Positions 6,110 through 13,396 of a stretch of 14,191 nt of DNA are shown piece by piece. The stretch comes from an uncultured Clostridia bacterium. Its GTDB lineage: Bacteria; Bacillota_A; Clostridia; Oscillospirales; Oscillospiraceae. A program made the translations under genes and the position numbers. The stretch lies in the NCBI GenBank assembly GCA_949289625.1, contig CASEPH010000127.1, positions 1-14,191 on the forward strand. Direction: 5' to 3'. Under the pieces are notes generated by a model. That model was not told the DNA's origin and searched no databases. It worked only from the letters and a program-made list of their open reading frames with translations. Numbering within the stretch: position 1 is the first letter of the stretch; each line of letters starts with the position of its first letter.

Positions 6110-7105
6110 ATGAATCAACTTGATTACGAACAGGTCCGCAAGCTTTTGGCAGATGTCCCTGCCGGAGCCGTGCGTCAAACAACTTACAACCGTCAAGGGC
6201 AAGAAGTCGCATTCTGTTTGGATGTCTTTCCCGATCAAAAGGATGCCGCCGGTAAATCGGAGCTGTATGAGCTCTATCCCGGCGTTACCCTCAGCTTTTT
6301 CTCCTGTCTGGCCCAGCAGACCGCCTGCACCCATCCATCCCAACCGGAGATTTTGGAAATCCATTACTGCCGGAAGGGTCCTGCGGGATGGCGTATGCAG
6401 GATGGGTCCACCATCTACCTCTCTGCCGGAGACTGTTCCATCCACACAAGAAGGCTTTGTGCCGGCTGTCAGATCACCTTTCCCAACGGATACTACCAGG
6501 GGCTGTCCCTCACCGTGGATCTCCAATGCTTCCCTCAGCACCTGCCAGAACTGCTCCGGGAAGCGGGTATCACCGGAACAGAAGTGTACCAAAAATATTG
6601 TCAGGCCGGACCATTCACCACCATTTCTGGGGACAAACAAGCCACGTCCATTCTAGAGGGATTTTTTGACCTTCCCCCTGCCCTGTCGCTTGCCTATTAC
6701 AAACTGAGGTTCCAAGAACTGTTGCTTTATCTTGATCGTGCCGACGGCTGCTTCCAGGAGCATCCGGTTCCCTACCGGCCGGATCAGATCGAGATTGCCC
6801 GGCAAATCCACGATCTGCTGACGGAGCATCTGGACCAGCGCATCACCATTGACGCCCTGTCCAGGCGGTTTTTGATGAACCCCTCCACCCTCAAGGCCCT
6901 GTTCAAGGCAGTCTACGGCAACTCCATCGCCAGGCATATCAAGGAACACCGGATGGAACGAGCTGCCTTGCTGCTGCGAGACACGTCCCTCAGCGTTGGA
7001 CAGATTTCCGAAGCCGTGGGCTACGAGAGCCAAAGCAAATTTTCCGCAGAATTTCGAAAAACCTTTCAGACGCTTCCGTCGGAATACCGCCGGCTCCACG
7101 GATAG
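6110..7105 (+). CDS. AraC-family transcriptional regulator with Cys-rich sensor domain
   Basis: This 331-residue protein has a C-terminal AraC DNA-binding domain (about 224-331) with two helix-turn-helix units, near 246-267 (ITIDALSRRFLMNPSTLKALF) and 295-317 (SVGQISEAVGYESQSKFSAEF). It ends in the typical FxxTFQTLPSEYRR form. The N-terminal half (1-215) looks like a cupin-type sensor (YLSAGDCSIHT, then FPNGYYQGLSL) and contains ten Cys, including a CxxC at 117-120; the DNA-binding half has none. It lies 15 bases after arsR with GGAGG at 7 bases, so it is co-transcribed and probably induced with it. Its targets are not evident. A role in metal or redox response is suggested by location and Cys content only. 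Confidence 0.85.
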   Translation: MNQLDYEQVRKLLADVPAGAVRQTTYNRQGQEVAFCLDVFPDQKDAAGKSELYELYPGVTLSFFSCLAQQTACTHPSQPEILEIHYCRKGPAGWRMQDGSTIYLSAGDCSIHTRRLCAGCQITFPNGYYQGLSLTVDLQCFPQHLPELLREAGITGTEVYQKYCQAGPFTTISGDKQATSILEGFFDLPPALSLAYYKLRFQELLLYLDRADGCFQEHPVPYRPDQIEIARQIHDLLTEHLDQRITIDALSRRFLMNPSTLKALFKAVYGNSIARHIKEHRMERAALLLRDTSLSVGQISEAVGYESQSKFSAEFRKTFQTLPSEYRRLHG

Positions 7106-7119
7106 TCTTTTTGCTGCGC

Positions 7120-7168
7120 AAAAAGCCCTCCCCATGCGGTTCATGTATCCGCACAGGGAGGGCTTTTT
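7120..7168. terminator. Bidirectional terminator between araC and the ABC operon
   Basis: A 13-bp perfect stem (7120-7132 with 7156-7168) extends, after two mismatches, by five more pairs to a 9-base loop. It carries A runs on the left and T runs on the right, so it reads as a terminator from both sides. The convergent genes end 14 bases to its left and 3 bases to its right. Confidence 0.85.
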
Positions 7169-7171
7169 CAA

Positions 7172-7969
7172 TTAACCAAGAATCATTCTGTCGTTGCTGA
7201 AATCCTCACCGCCGGAAGCCTCGTTGAATTTCTCCAACAGATCCTCCACCGTAAGCTTTTCCTTATCCGCGCCGCTGATGTCCAGAATGATATTGCCGTC
7301 CTTCATCATAATCAGCCGGTTGCCGTGGGCAATGGCGTCCCGCATATTGTGGGTGATCATCAGGGTAGTCAAGTGATCCCGGGCAATGATCTTTTCCGTA
7401 GCCTCCAGCACCTTGGCAGCGGTCTTGGGGTCCAGGGCCGCTGTATGCTCATCCAGCAGTAGCAGCTTAGGCTTCACCAGGCTGGCCATCAGCAGGGTCA
7501 GTGCCTGACGCTGTCCGCCGGAGAGGAGACCCACCCGGCTGGTCAACCGATCCTCCAGGCCCAGATCCAGGATCTTCAGCAGTTCCTTATACCGTTCCCG
7601 TTCCGCCCGGGTGATACCCTTCCGGAGAGAACGCCGCTTTCCCCGTCGCATGGCCAGCGCCAGGTTTTCCTCAATCTGCATGGTGGCGGCTGTTCCGGTC
7701 ATGGGGTCCTGAAAGACTCGGCCGATATACTGGGCCCGCTTGTGTTCGGACAGTCTGGTCACATCCACCCCATCGATGGTAATAGTACCGGAATCCACCG
7801 GAAATACACCGGCCACCGCGTTGAGCATGGTGGATTTACCGGCGCCGTTGCCGCCAATGACCGTACAGAAATCCCCGTCGTTCAGGTGGAGGGACAGGCC
7901 GTTCAGGGCCACCTTCTCATTGACGGTACCGGCGTTGAATACCTTGACAATATGGTCGATGTTAAGCAT
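7172..7969 (-). CDS. ABC importer ATP-binding protein (TrpZ-like)
   Basis: The 265-residue ATPase powers the importer encoded upstream. From the ATG at 7967-7969 it shows Walker A GGNGAGKST (39-47), Q-loop Gln87, signature LSGGQ (149-153), Walker B LLLLDE (169-174) and switch His207 (ITHNM). It resembles the ATPases paired with ABC_sub_bind-type binding proteins. The frame is open further upstream to 8056, but that extension overlaps the permease and has no family similarity. The chosen ATG follows AAAGGGGG at 9 bases and overlaps the permease stop by 8 bases, implying coupled translation. It is the last gene of the operon. Function as transporter ATPase is certain; substrate unknown. Confidence 0.93.
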   Translation of the reverse strand: MLNIDHIVKVFNAGTVNEKVALNGLSLHLNDGDFCTVIGGNGAGKSTMLNAVAGVFPVDSGTITIDGVDVTRLSEHKRAQYIGRVFQDPMTGTAATMQIEENLALAMRRGKRRSLRKGITRAERERYKELLKILDLGLEDRLTSRVGLLSGGQRQALTLLMASLVKPKLLLLDEHTAALDPKTAAKVLEATEKIIARDHLTTLMITHNMRDAIAHGNRLIMMKDGNIILDISGADKEKLTVEDLLEKFNEASGGEDFSNDRMILG

Positions 7970-8912
7970 GAACGCCGTCCCCCTTTCCCTGCTTAGCTTT
8001 TCCGGGCAGGTACTTCTTTTTCCAGTAAGGCACCGCCAGGAACAGGGCCACCACAAGGGCCGTCAGCAACTTCAGGTCATCGGTAGACAGGCCCAGCCGC
8101 AGCACAAACTGAATTACAATATAGTAGATGATGGCGCCAAAAATCGAAGCCAGCAGCTTCAGGGCAAAATTGTGGAAGATCCGCTCAAAGATCACCTCGC
8201 CGATGATCACTGCCGCCAGGCCAATGACAATGGCACCACGGCCCATATTGATGTCCGAGAAGCCCTGATACTGGCTCAGCAGCGCCCCTGCCAAGGCCAC
8301 CAGGCCGTTGGAGATCATCAGGCCCACCACCTTGGTCACATTGGTATTGATCCCCTGGGCCCGGGACATATTCTGATTGGAACCCGTGGCCCGCAGGGCA
8401 CAGCCCACCTCGGTACCGAAGAACCAATAGAGCAGCGCAATAATGACCACGCAGAAAATCAGCAGCACAAAAATGGGATTGGTCAGGTTCATTTCCCGCA
8501 CAAACCGGGAAGACACCACCAGATCATACTTATCCACACTGATGGGCAGGTTGGCTTTTCCGCCGCCGGTCCCCCAGCCCATGATCCGCAGATTGACAGA
8601 GTACAGGGCCAGCTGCGTCAGAATGCCCGCAAGAATGGGCGGGATTCCGCAGAAGGTATGGAACATACCCGTCACAAAACCGGCCAGCATGCCGGCAATC
8701 ACGGCAATTACCAGCGCCACCCAGATATTGACCCCGTTGAGGGTCAGCAATACGCATACCGCACCGCCAGTGGCCAGGGACCCGTCCACCGTCAGATCCG
8801 CCACATCCAGGATCCGATAGGTGATGTACACACCAATGGCCATTACGCCCCAGATCATGCCCTGGGCTACCGCACCAGGCATGGATTTGAGGAGTGCCAA
8901 CAGAAAATCCAT
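7962..8912 (-). CDS. ABC importer membrane permease (BPD_transp_2 / TrpY-like)
   Basis: This 316-residue integral membrane protein has about eight or nine hydrophobic segments (for example 12-32, 63-84, 86-106, 146-165, 222-240, 248-271 and 279-296) and a basic cytoplasmic tail. The segment ADLTVDGSLATGGA (39-52) and the loop around ALRATGSNQNMSRAQGI (172-188) are hallmarks of the branched-chain-type permeases that work with ABC_sub_bind binding proteins. The start is set by GGAGG at 8920-8924, 7 bases before the ATG. Its stop overlaps the ATPase start. It is separated from the binding-protein gene by 110 bases containing a strong hairpin. Confidence 0.93.
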   Translation of the reverse strand: MDFLLALLKSMPGAVAQGMIWGVMAIGVYITYRILDVADLTVDGSLATGGAVCVLLTLNGVNIWVALVIAVIAGMLAGFVTGMFHTFCGIPPILAGILTQLALYSVNLRIMGWGTGGGKANLPISVDKYDLVVSSRFVREMNLTNPIFVLLIFCVVIIALLYWFFGTEVGCALRATGSNQNMSRAQGINTNVTKVVGLMISNGLVALAGALLSQYQGFSDINMGRGAIVIGLAAVIIGEVIFERIFHNFALKLLASIFGAIIYYIVIQFVLRLGLSTDDLKLLTALVVALFLAVPYWKKKYLPGKAKQGKGDGVHA

Positions 8913-8980
8913 AAGGACACCTCCATGCTCCTATTCTACATCCAAAAACAGGGTTTCCCCCCCTAAAAACGTGCAAAAGG

Positions 8981-9010
8981 CAGCGGAAAAAGGATGCCCT
9001 TTTTCCGCTG
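8981..9010 (-). terminator. Intercistronic hairpin between binding protein and permease genes
   Basis: A perfect 13-bp stem (8981-8993 with 8998-9010) with a 4-base loop lies 12 bases after the binding-protein stop. Downstream, read leftward, the bases are CCTTTTGC and later GTTTTTA, so the T tract is imperfect. It is best read as a partial terminator or an mRNA 3'-end protector that raises binding-protein levels over the membrane parts. Confidence 0.65.
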
Positions 9011-9022
9011 TCCAAAGCCCAA

Positions 9023-10087
9023 TTACTCTTCGATGGCCTCATACCCGTCGGGAATCGTGATGCCCAGGGTATCGCAGTTGGCAGCGTTATATTTCTTGGT
9101 AACCGTAGCCGCGTATTCCACAGGCATGGTGGATACATCCGCACCGTTCACCAGAATCTCATAGGCCATTTCACCGGTGGCATAGCCAAGATCATAATAG
9201 CTGATGGACAGAGTAGCCACGCCACAGCCCTTGCAGATGCCTTCCTCACCGGCCACTACAGGGGTACCGGCAGGCAGGACCATATTGGCAATGGCCTCGG
9301 TGTTGGAGGCCGCCGTATTATCCGTGGGGATATAGATGACTTCCACGGATTCACAAGCAGACTGCGTTACAGAAGAAACATCGTTGGTATCGGTAAAAGC
9401 AAACCGCTGTACCTCGTAGCCCTCCTCCGTCAAATACTCCTCCATCACGTCGCACTGATACACGGAGTTGGGCTCTGCGGAGCAGTACAGCAGTCCCACC
9501 TTTTTGGCATCAGGGAACAGTTCCTTGATCATGGCAGCCTGCTGATCCAGGGGCGCCAGATCGGAAGTACCGGACACATTGGTTCCTACGGTACCGTTCC
9601 AGTCGCTGAGCTCCAGGGCCGTGGCATAGTCCGTCACAGAGGTGCCCAGCACAGGAACCTCGGAGGTGGCGGCAGCAGCAGCCTGCAGGGGCGCCGTGGC
9701 ATTGGCCAAAATCAAGTCCGTACCATCGGAGAGGAAGCCGTTGATGATGGTGGAGCAGTTAGCGGAATCTCCGGAAGCGTTCTGCTCGTCAAAGGTGACG
9801 CTGTCTCCCAGCTTCTCCGTCAGCGCATCCTTGAAGCCCTGAGTCGCGGCATCCAAGGCCTCGTGCTGCACCAGCTGGCAAATGCCTACCTTGTAGGTGC
9901 CTTCCACCGTGGGCTCCGCCTGAGAGCCTTCCGCCGCTCCAGTGGTTTCCTCTGCCGCAGTGCTTTCGGTGGTCTGGGAGCTTGTTTCGGATTTCTCGCT
10001 GGCACTCTCAGACGTGCCGCAGGCCGTCATAGCAGTCAACATGGCAACTGCCGTCAGCAGCGCCAAAAGCTTTTTCAGTTTTTTCAT
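9023..10087 (-). CDS. ABC importer substrate-binding lipoprotein (ABC_sub_bind / TrpX-like)
   Basis: The 354-residue protein captures a small solute outside the membrane for the importer. It has a lipoprotein signal (KKLKK, hydrophobic core, lipobox MTAC with Cys23), then a Ser/Thr/Glu-rich linker to about residue 60. Two Rossmann-like lobes follow. Family marks are VGICQLVQHEALDAATQGF (67-85), IYIPTDNTAASN (251-262), VVAGEEG (277-283) and ISYYDLGYATGEMA (295-308). Relatives include the streptococcal Trp/Tyr binding protein TrpX, but the family takes varied ligands and none is indicated here; no T-box or trp leader is present. GGAGG (10094-10098) sits 6 bases before the ATG. It is the first gene of the operon. 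Confidence 0.92.
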   Translation of the reverse strand: MKKLKKLLALLTAVAMLTAMTACGTSESASEKSETSSQTTESTAAEETTGAAEGSQAEPTVEGTYKVGICQLVQHEALDAATQGFKDALTEKLGDSVTFDEQNASGDSANCSTIINGFLSDGTDLILANATAPLQAAAAATSEVPVLGTSVTDYATALELSDWNGTVGTNVSGTSDLAPLDQQAAMIKELFPDAKKVGLLYCSAEPNSVYQCDVMEEYLTEEGYEVQRFAFTDTNDVSSVTQSACESVEVIYIPTDNTAASNTEAIANMVLPAGTPVVAGEEGICKGCGVATLSISYYDLGYATGEMAYEILVNGADVSTMPVEYAATVTKKYNAANCDTLGITIPDGYEAIEE

Positions 10088-10152
10088 GTTGTACCTCCAA
10101 CCGGTCCCATTTCCCTGGGGAAAGGAGACACTTTAATACATTACACCAATGG

Positions 10153-10180
10153 ATTATACAACACTTATTTTATTTGTCAA
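10153..10180 (-). promoter_or_regulatory. Strong promoter of the ABC importer operon
   Basis: Read leftward: a perfect TTGACA (10175-10180), a 16-base spacer and a perfect TATAAT (10153-10158). The leader is about 60 bases. It contains a small dyad TTTCCC-TG-GGGAAA, of unclear meaning. Confidence 0.85.
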
Positions 10181-10193
10181 CCGCTTTTCCCCG

Positions 10194-10215
10194 AAAAAGC
10201 TTCACTGTGCTGAAG
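10194..10215 (-). terminator. Weak possible terminator after the exonuclease gene
   Basis: A 5-bp stem (CTTCA with TGAAG) and 6-base loop is followed leftward by CTTTTT. The stem is short, so termination may be leaky into the ABC operon promoter just beyond it. It is the only candidate seen in the 166-base gap. Confidence 0.3.
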
Positions 10216-10253
10216 TATTTTTCGCTCTTTTTATCGCTTTTTTTGTGCAGGAT

Positions 10254-11015
10254 TCACAAGGGCATCTGAAGCGTTAGTGTCACCGGACAATGGTCGGAAC
10301 CAAAAATCTCTGTTTCAATGGTGGCCTCCTCCACCTGTTCCCGGAGACGATCGGACAGGAGCCAATAGTCAATGCGCCATCCTGCGTTGTTCTTTCTGGC
10401 ATTGAAGCGGTAGCTCCACCAGCTATAGCACCCTGTGGCATCGGGATAGAGATACCGGAAGGAATCCGTAAAGCCCGCCGCCAGCAGTTCAGAGAATTTG
10501 CCCCGTTCCTCATCGGAAAATCCTGCGTTGCCCCGGTTGGGACCGGGATTCTTCAGATCGATCTCATTGTGGGCCACATTCAGATCCCCACAGGCCAGCA
10601 CCGGCTTTTCCTGGTCCAAATTTATCAAATATTGCCGGAAGGCGTCGTCCCAGGCCATCCGGTGGTCAATACGCTTGAGCCCATCCTGGGCGTTGGGGGT
10701 ATAACAGGTGACCACAAAGCACTGGGGAAATTCCAAGGTAATAAGCCGCCCTTCATGATCCAGTTCCTCTACACCGATGCCATATCGCACAGAAAGTGGC
10801 TTCTGGCGGGTAAAGATGGCCGTACCGGAGTACCCCTTCTTTTCCGCATAGTTCCAATACTGCTCATAGCCCGGCAGCTCCAGTTCCACCTGTCCCTCCT
10901 GAAGCTTTGTCTCCTGAAGGCAGAAAACATCCGCCTCGGAGGCTGCGAAATAATCCATAAAGCCTTTGCCTAGGCAGGCACGAAGGCCGTTGACGTTCCA
11001 CGAAACCAGTTTCAT
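10254..11015 (-). CDS. xth: Exodeoxyribonuclease III / AP endonuclease (ExoA/Xth family)
   Basis: The 253-residue enzyme cuts DNA at abasic sites and removes 3'-blocking groups in base excision repair, using Mg2+. Family residues are in place: WNVNG (6-10), QETK with metal-binding Glu35, YTPNA with Tyr105, GDLN with Asp144 and Asn146, WRIDY with Asp216 and SDHCPV with Asp241-His242. The length matches the ExoA class. The frame is open upstream to 11207, but that part overlaps topB and lacks similarity; the ATG at 11013-11015 has AGGAG at 7 bases. It starts one base after the topB stop, so it is co-transcribed and probably translationally coupled with topB. Confidence 0.95.
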   Translation of the reverse strand: MKLVSWNVNGLRACLGKGFMDYFAASEADVFCLQETKLQEGQVELELPGYEQYWNYAEKKGYSGTAIFTRQKPLSVRYGIGVEELDHEGRLITLEFPQCFVVTCYTPNAQDGLKRIDHRMAWDDAFRQYLINLDQEKPVLACGDLNVAHNEIDLKNPGPNRGNAGFSDEERGKFSELLAAGFTDSFRYLYPDATGCYSWWSYRFNARKNNAGWRIDYWLLSDRLREQVEEATIETEIFGSDHCPVTLTLQMPL

Positions 11016-11016
11016 C

Positions 11017-13206
11017 TTATTGCTCCTTTTTGTCCTTATCTTCCTTGGCCGCCATCCATTTGGCCAGTGCATCCGCCATGGCAGTATTACCGCCGCCGGA
11101 ATCCTGATTGGCCAGGTATTTCCGCACGTCCCGCTTGTTGGCCCCGGCGGAAGCACGGCGTTTTTTAAAGTCTGACAGCTTTTCCCGGTAACCGCAGACG
11201 CAGGCAAACATCTGCTTATCCCCTTCGCCCCGCAGTTCCATTTTTTTATGGCAGTTGGGGCAGCGGGCGTTGGTAACCTGGGTCAGACTCCGGCGGTATC
11301 CGCATTCCCGGTCTGGGCACACCAGCATTTCTCCCCGTTTTCCCTTGACCCGCAGCAGATACTTACCGCAGTCCGGGCATGGCGTTCTGGTCTGGTTGTC
11401 GTGCCGGTAGCTTGCATCGCTGGCCTTCACTTCGCTCACCAGCTTGGAGGCATAGTCCCGCATACCGGCCACAAACTCCCGGTCGCTGGCCTTCCCCTTG
11501 GCAATAGCAGACAGCCGATCCTCCCACCGGGCCGTCAGCTCTGCGGAACGCAGCTCCTCTGGCACCAGCTCGATCAGCTGGATTCCCTTGGAGGTGGGCA
11601 CCAGTTCCTTTCCCCGGCGTTCCACATAGAAGGTGGAAAACAGCTTTTCAATAATATCCGCCCGGGTGGCCGGTGTCCCCAGTCCCGAGGTCTCCTCCAG
11701 GATCTTGGACAGGCTCTTGTCGCTGACCGTGGAGGCAGGATGCTCCATGGCAGACAGCAGCGTTGCCTCGGTATATCTGGCCGGCGGGGAGGTTTTTCCC
11801 GGCTTGAGAGCCATGGACTGGACCGACAGCTTTTGTCCGGCCTGCAGCTCCGGCAGGGCCTGATCCGCCTCCTCCTGTTCCTCCTCCAGGTCAAAGCTCT
11901 GATTGTAGGCCGCCTTCCAGCCCGTCTCCAGCACCCGCCGCCCCTTGGCGGTAAAGCTTTCGCCGCCGATGGTCAGGGTGAGCTTGACCTCTTCATACGC
12001 AAAGGGGGGCAGCAGCACCGCCAAGAAGCGCCGTACCACCAGGTCATAGATATTCCGCTCAGGCCCAGAGAGGGCATACAGTTCCGGCTGCTCCTCCGTA
12101 GGGATGATGGCATGGTGGTCGGTCACCTTGCTGTTGTTCACCAGATACCGGGTCTGGAGGGGCTTGTTTCGGTAGATCTCCTGGGCCAGCGGCTTATATT
12201 CGTCCACCATACAGCTGCGGATCCGCTCCGGCAGCGTAGGCACCACATCTTCGGAGATGTACCGGGAGTCCGTCCGGGGATACGTCAGCAGCTTGTGCCG
12301 CTCGTAGAGGGACTGCATCAGGGACAGGGTCTCCTTGGCGGAATAGGCGTATTTTTTGTTGGCGTCCCGCTGCAGCTCTGTCAGATCGTAGGCCGCCGGT
12401 GGAGGCGTCTGCTTTTTCGTCCGTTCCACCTTGGCGATGACAGCCGGCTGGCCCTGCATCTTCTGAAGCAGTTTCTCCGCCTGTTCCCGGTCAAAGGTAT
12501 GGGCATTCCCCTTGGCATCCCGCCAGGTGGCGGTAAATCCCGGCAGCTTGGCCGTAATCCCCCAAAACTCCCGGGGGGTAAATTTCTTGATTTCTTTCTC
12601 CCGCCGGACGATCAGGGCCAAAGTTGGCGTCTGGACCCGGCCCGCGGACAGCTGGGCGTTATATTTGCAGGTCAGGGCCCGGGTCACATTAAGCCCTACC
12701 AGCCAATCCGCTTCGCTTCTGGCTTGGGCAGACAAAAACAGACTGTCATAATCCGACGCGGGCTTCAGGTTGGCAAAGCCGTCCCGGATGGCTTTATCGG
12801 TCTGAGAGGAGATCCACAGCCGACGGGTCTTACCCTTCCAGCCCGCCTTCTGCATGATCCACCGGGCCACCAGTTCCCCTTCCCGGCCGGCGTCCGTGGC
12901 GATGATCAGCTCAGACACATCGCTCCGCTTCATCAGCGACGACACCGCGTTATACTGCTTCCGGGATTCCGGGATCACCACCAACTTCATATTCTGGGGC
13001 AGCATGGGCAGATCCTGCATATCCCATTTTTCATATTTCTTATCATATACATCCGGGTCCGCCAGGGTCACCAAGTGGCCCAGGGCCCAGGTCACAATAT
13101 ACCGGTCTCCCTCCAGGCAGCCGTTTCCGCTCCGGGTGCATCCCAGCACCCGGGCTAGTTCCCGACCCACCGAGGGCTTTTCCGCCAGTACCAGTGTCTT
13201 TCCCAT
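11017..13206 (-). CDS. topB: DNA topoisomerase III
   Basis: This 729-residue type IA topoisomerase passes single strands through a transient break, resolving replication and recombination intermediates. The N-terminal TOPRIM domain opens with VLAEKPSVGRELARVLG (Glu9) and has ATDAGREGELVAR (Asp105, Glu109, Glu111), the Bacillus TopB form. AQLSAGRVQTPTLALI (184-199) is a core motif. The catalytic tyrosine is Tyr309 in LTYPRTDSRY, and GLGTPATRA (508-516) closes the core. The C-terminal part carries two zinc ribbons, Cys610/613/630/635 and Cys649/652/669/671, then a basic tail. The overall pattern closely matches Bacillus subtilis TopB. The ATG has only a weak TGAGG upstream. It is the first gene of a topB-exonuclease pair. 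Confidence 0.96.
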   Translation of the reverse strand: MGKTLVLAEKPSVGRELARVLGCTRSGNGCLEGDRYIVTWALGHLVTLADPDVYDKKYEKWDMQDLPMLPQNMKLVVIPESRKQYNAVSSLMKRSDVSELIIATDAGREGELVARWIMQKAGWKGKTRRLWISSQTDKAIRDGFANLKPASDYDSLFLSAQARSEADWLVGLNVTRALTCKYNAQLSAGRVQTPTLALIVRREKEIKKFTPREFWGITAKLPGFTATWRDAKGNAHTFDREQAEKLLQKMQGQPAVIAKVERTKKQTPPPAAYDLTELQRDANKKYAYSAKETLSLMQSLYERHKLLTYPRTDSRYISEDVVPTLPERIRSCMVDEYKPLAQEIYRNKPLQTRYLVNNSKVTDHHAIIPTEEQPELYALSGPERNIYDLVVRRFLAVLLPPFAYEEVKLTLTIGGESFTAKGRRVLETGWKAAYNQSFDLEEEQEEADQALPELQAGQKLSVQSMALKPGKTSPPARYTEATLLSAMEHPASTVSDKSLSKILEETSGLGTPATRADIIEKLFSTFYVERRGKELVPTSKGIQLIELVPEELRSAELTARWEDRLSAIAKGKASDREFVAGMRDYASKLVSEVKASDASYRHDNQTRTPCPDCGKYLLRVKGKRGEMLVCPDRECGYRRSLTQVTNARCPNCHKKMELRGEGDKQMFACVCGYREKLSDFKKRRASAGANKRDVRKYLANQDSGGGNTAMADALAKWMAAKEDKDKKEQ

Positions 13207-13227
13207 GGTAAAACCTCACTTTTTCAG

Positions 13228-13257
13228 ATTGTACATAGTGTACCACAGGCCGCTCAA
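13228..13257 (-). promoter_or_regulatory. Possible promoter of topB, overlapped by a small palindrome
   Basis: Read leftward: TTGAGC (13252-13257), an 18-base spacer and TACAAT (13228-13233). The palindrome GTACA-TAG-TGTAC (13231-13243) overlaps the -10 and could be a regulator site. Confidence 0.4.
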
Positions 13258-13285
13258 AAATGGAAGCCGCAGCGGCACATCTTTC

Positions 13286-13338
13286 AAAGGGTCATAATTC
13301 CCGCCGGTTCTCTCCGTTTTTTTGTGCAAAAGGGTCAT
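13286..13338 (+). repeat. Ten-base direct repeat upstream of the thioesterase gene
   Basis: AAAGGGTCAT occurs at 13286-13295 and 13329-13338, 43 bases apart (about four helical turns). Each copy is followed by a similar AT stretch ending in TTCCC. The second copy abuts the thioesterase -35. It may be a pair of regulator sites. Confidence 0.4.
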
Positions 13339-13366
13339 TTATATTCCCATTTAAATCTGATATACT
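13338..13366 (+). promoter_or_regulatory. Probable promoter of the thioesterase gene
   Basis: A -10 TATACT (13361-13366) stands 17 bases after a weak -35 TTTATA (13338-13343). The leader would be about 25 bases. Confidence 0.5.
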
Positions 13367-13396
13367 AAAGAAAATACGGAAAATGAGGTTCTTCCT

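Noticed and set aside
7970..8056. Longer N-terminus for the ABC ATPase
   Set aside because: The extra 29 residues overlap the permease gene and have no similarity to the family; the internal ATG has a good ribosome site and normal ABC start.
7740..8966. Open frame of 408 codons opposite the ABC permease and ATPase genes
   Set aside because: It spans two convincing genes on the other strand, is His/Gln-rich and has no recognisable domain.
10088..10150. T-box or trp-type leader before the ABC importer
   Set aside because: The leader is only about 60 bases, with no T-box sequence, specifier stem or terminator/antiterminator pair.
11016..11207. Longer N-terminus for exonuclease III
   Set aside because: The extra 64 residues lie inside topB; MKLVSWNVNG is the standard start of the family.
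11248..13158. Open frame of 636 codons opposite topB
   Set aside because: Antisense shadow of a highly conserved enzyme, low-complexity Gly/Arg/Gln/Leu composition, no motif.
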